A stretch of DNA of 64,000 nt from assembly GCA_004017275.1 (NCBI GenBank), contig SAKE01000004.1, forward strand, positions 124,001 through 188,000, written 5' to 3'. Position numbers and translations under genes: made by a program. The notes below the pieces were generated by a model that saw only the letters and a list, made by a program, of their open reading frames with translations, did not search any database and had not been told where the DNA came from. Positions 62,678 through 64,000 of this stretch are shown one piece after another (position 1 is the stretch's first letter; each line of letters begins with the position of its first letter). This DNA comes from Mesorhizobium sp. (GTDB lineage Bacteria; Pseudomonadota; Alphaproteobacteria; Rhizobiales; Rhizobiaceae).

Positions 62678-64000
62678 CTACTCGGCAGCGCCTCTGAAGG
62701 CGCTGGCGCCGGTTTCGAACTGCAGCTTGGCCAGCCGCGCATAGATGCCGCCCTTGGCGACCAGGCTCTGATGCGTGCCTTCCTCGACGATCGAGCCGCC
62801 ATCCATGACTAAAATCCGGTCAGCCTTCAGCACCGTTGCCAGCCGATGGGCGATGACGATGGTGGTGCGGCCCTGCATCAGGCGTTCCAGCGCCGTCTGC
62901 ACCAGCGTCTCGCTTTCGGCGTCGAGCGCCGAGGTCGCCTCGTCGAGCAGCAGGACAGGCGCATCGCGCAGGATGGCACGGGCGATCGCCACCCGCTGGC
63001 GCTGGCCGCCTGACAGCGTCACGCCGCGCTCGCCGACCTGGCTGTCATAGGCTTTTTCCAGCCTCAGGATGAATTCGTCGGCGAGCGCATCCTTCGCCGC
63101 CGTCTCGATCTCGGCTTTGCTGGCGCCCGGCCGGCCAAAGCCGATATTGTCACGCGCGGTGGCCGCGAAGATGGTGACGTCCTGCGGCACGATGGCGATG
63201 CGTTGGCGGACCGAAACGGGATCGGCCTCGCGCACGTCGACGCCGTCGATCAGGATCTTGCCTGTTTCGGGATCGTAGAAGCGCAGGATCAGCGAAAACA
63301 CCGTGCTCTTGCCGGCCCCTGACGGCCCGACGATCGCCACCGTCTCGCCCGGCATGACCTGAAAGCTCAAGCCGTGCACGGCGGCGCGGTCCGGCCTTGC
63401 CGGGTAGGAGAAGGAGACATTGTCGAAGACGATCGCGCCCTTGGTCACCGCAGGCAGCGGCTTCGGATCGGCCGGCGCCTGGATCGCCGGCTTCTCGGCC
63501 AGGATCTCGGTCAGCCGTTCGGCGGCACCTGCCGCTTGCGCAAGCTCGCCCCAGACCTCCGACAGCGCGCCCAGCGCACCGGCGGCGAACACCGAATAGA
63601 GCAGGAACTGACCGAGCGTGCCCGGCGATATCGAGCCTTCGAGCACGTCGCGCGAGCCGAACCACAGCACCGCCACGACGGACGAGAAGATGGTGAAAAT
63701 GGCAAAGAAGGTGAGGAAGGAGCGCGCGAAGATCGAGGCGCGCGCCGCCTCGAAGGCGGCTTCCACAGCGGCGGAGAAATGGCCGGTGACCAGCTTCTCG
63801 TTGGTGAAGGCCTGCAGCGTGCGCACCGCACCGATCTGTTCGCTGGCGTAAGCCGTCGCATCGGCCAGCGTATCCTGCGCCTGCCGCGACTTGCGGCGCA
63901 CCGAACGGCCGAAGGCGACCAGCGGCAGCACGATGACGGGTATAGCGGCAATGACCAGCCCGGACAGTTTCGGGCTGGTGACGACCATCATCCCCACCGC
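62678..64000 (-). CDS. ABC exporter (fused membrane and ATPase domains), 5' end cut off
   Basis: About 440 C-terminal residues. The partial membrane domain (about the first 170) includes [19 protein letters not shown] and [18 protein letters not shown]. The ATPase domain has [25 protein letters not shown] and [11 protein letters not shown], with a His-switch IAHRL. The reading frame continues past the window edge. MsbA/lipid-A-type or multidrug half-transporter; substrate unknown. Confidence 0.93.
   Translation of the reverse strand, partial: AVGMMVVTSPKLSGLVIAAIPVIVLPLVAFGRSVRRKSRQAQDTLADATAYASEQIGAVRTLQAFTNEKLVTGHFSAAVEAAFEAARASIFARSFLTFFAIFTIFSSVVAVLWFGSRDVLEGSISPGTLGQFLLYSVFAAGALGALSEVWGELAQAAGAAERLTEILAEKPAIQAPADPKPLPAVTKGAIVFDNVSFSYPARPDRAAVHGLSFQVMPGETVAIVGPSGAGKSTVFSLILRFYDPETGKILIDGVDVREADPVSVRQRIAIVPQDVTIFAATARDNIGFGRPGASKAEIETAAKDALADEFILRLEKAYDSQVGERGVTLSGGQRQRVAIARAILRDAPVLLLDEATSALDAESETLVQTALERLMQGRTTIVIAHRLATVLKADRILVMDGGSIVEEGTHQSLVAKGGIYARLAKLQFETGASAFRGAAE

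Overview
The window is a gene-dense, high-GC stretch of an alphaproteobacterial chromosome. It most resembles a Mesorhizobium-type member of the Rhizobiales. The assignment rests on gene content and order (phaAB, a Suv3-like helicase next to fdxA and carD, RpoH2-type sigma factor, serC-serA, Omp25-type porins, tilS/ftsH/glmM, tol-pal, ruvCAB, RcdA) and on several families of rhizobial palindromic intergenic repeats. No rRNA, tRNA, CRISPR array, transposase or prophage was recognised. Both ends are cut inside genes: thiolase PhaA on the left and an ABC exporter on the right.

Layout. 0-2.2 kb: PHB synthesis genes phaA and phaB, separated by a purine-rich hairpin repeat, then a 0.7 kb non-coding tract. 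2.2-7.6 kb: Suv3-type RNA helicase carrying an in-frame palindromic repeat, S4-domain protein, ferredoxin FdxA and CarD. 7.7-10.1 kb: a polar amino-acid ABC transporter. 10.4-12.8 kb: RpoH2-type sigma factor and a lipoprotein M48 protease. 13.1-17.4 kb: thiamine uptake operon thiBPQ under a TPP riboswitch, divergent from thiamine pyrophosphokinase. 17.4-24.1 kb: ABC-F ATPase, ccdAB toxin-antitoxin, a membrane-anchored hypothetical protein, purA and an EamA transporter. 24.2-27.1 kb: serC-serA with a structured leader. 27.2-29.1 kb: two Omp25-like beta-barrels, each with a perfect CtrA-type box upstream. 29.3-35.7 kb: glmM, a secreted four-repeat cysteine protein on the other strand, ftsH and tilS. 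35.7-42.7 kb: the Tol-Pal cluster ybgC-tolQRAB-pal-cpoB, interrupted between tolB and pal by a small four-helix-bundle gene inside inverted repeats. 42.7-48.6 kb: GH5 glycosidase, metallophosphoesterase, ruvC-[vapBC]-ruvA-ruvB and rcdA. 49-64 kb: small membrane proteins, TauE exporter, Lrp regulator with a divergent EamA transporter, a ThiE-like protein, a Sel1 protein, efp, suhB, hemolysin III, a MotA/TolQ + MotB/OmpA pair, a tandem duplicate of small secreted proteins, DUF1304, M32 carboxypeptidase and an ABC exporter.

Most genes are housekeeping. The unusual material is small and lies between or inside those genes. The main items are: (1) the inverted-repeat-bounded four-helix-bundle gene placed exactly at the tolB stop codon, with a gene-less look-alike right after the phaA stop codon; (2) a palindromic repeat translated in frame inside the helicase; (3) a tandem duplication that carried along a fossil of the neighbouring motB-like 3' end and a near-invariant leader segment; (4) vapBC inserted in the ruv operon; (5) consensus CtrA boxes at rcdA and both omp genes. 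All functional statements are read from sequence and family knowledge; no database search was possible.
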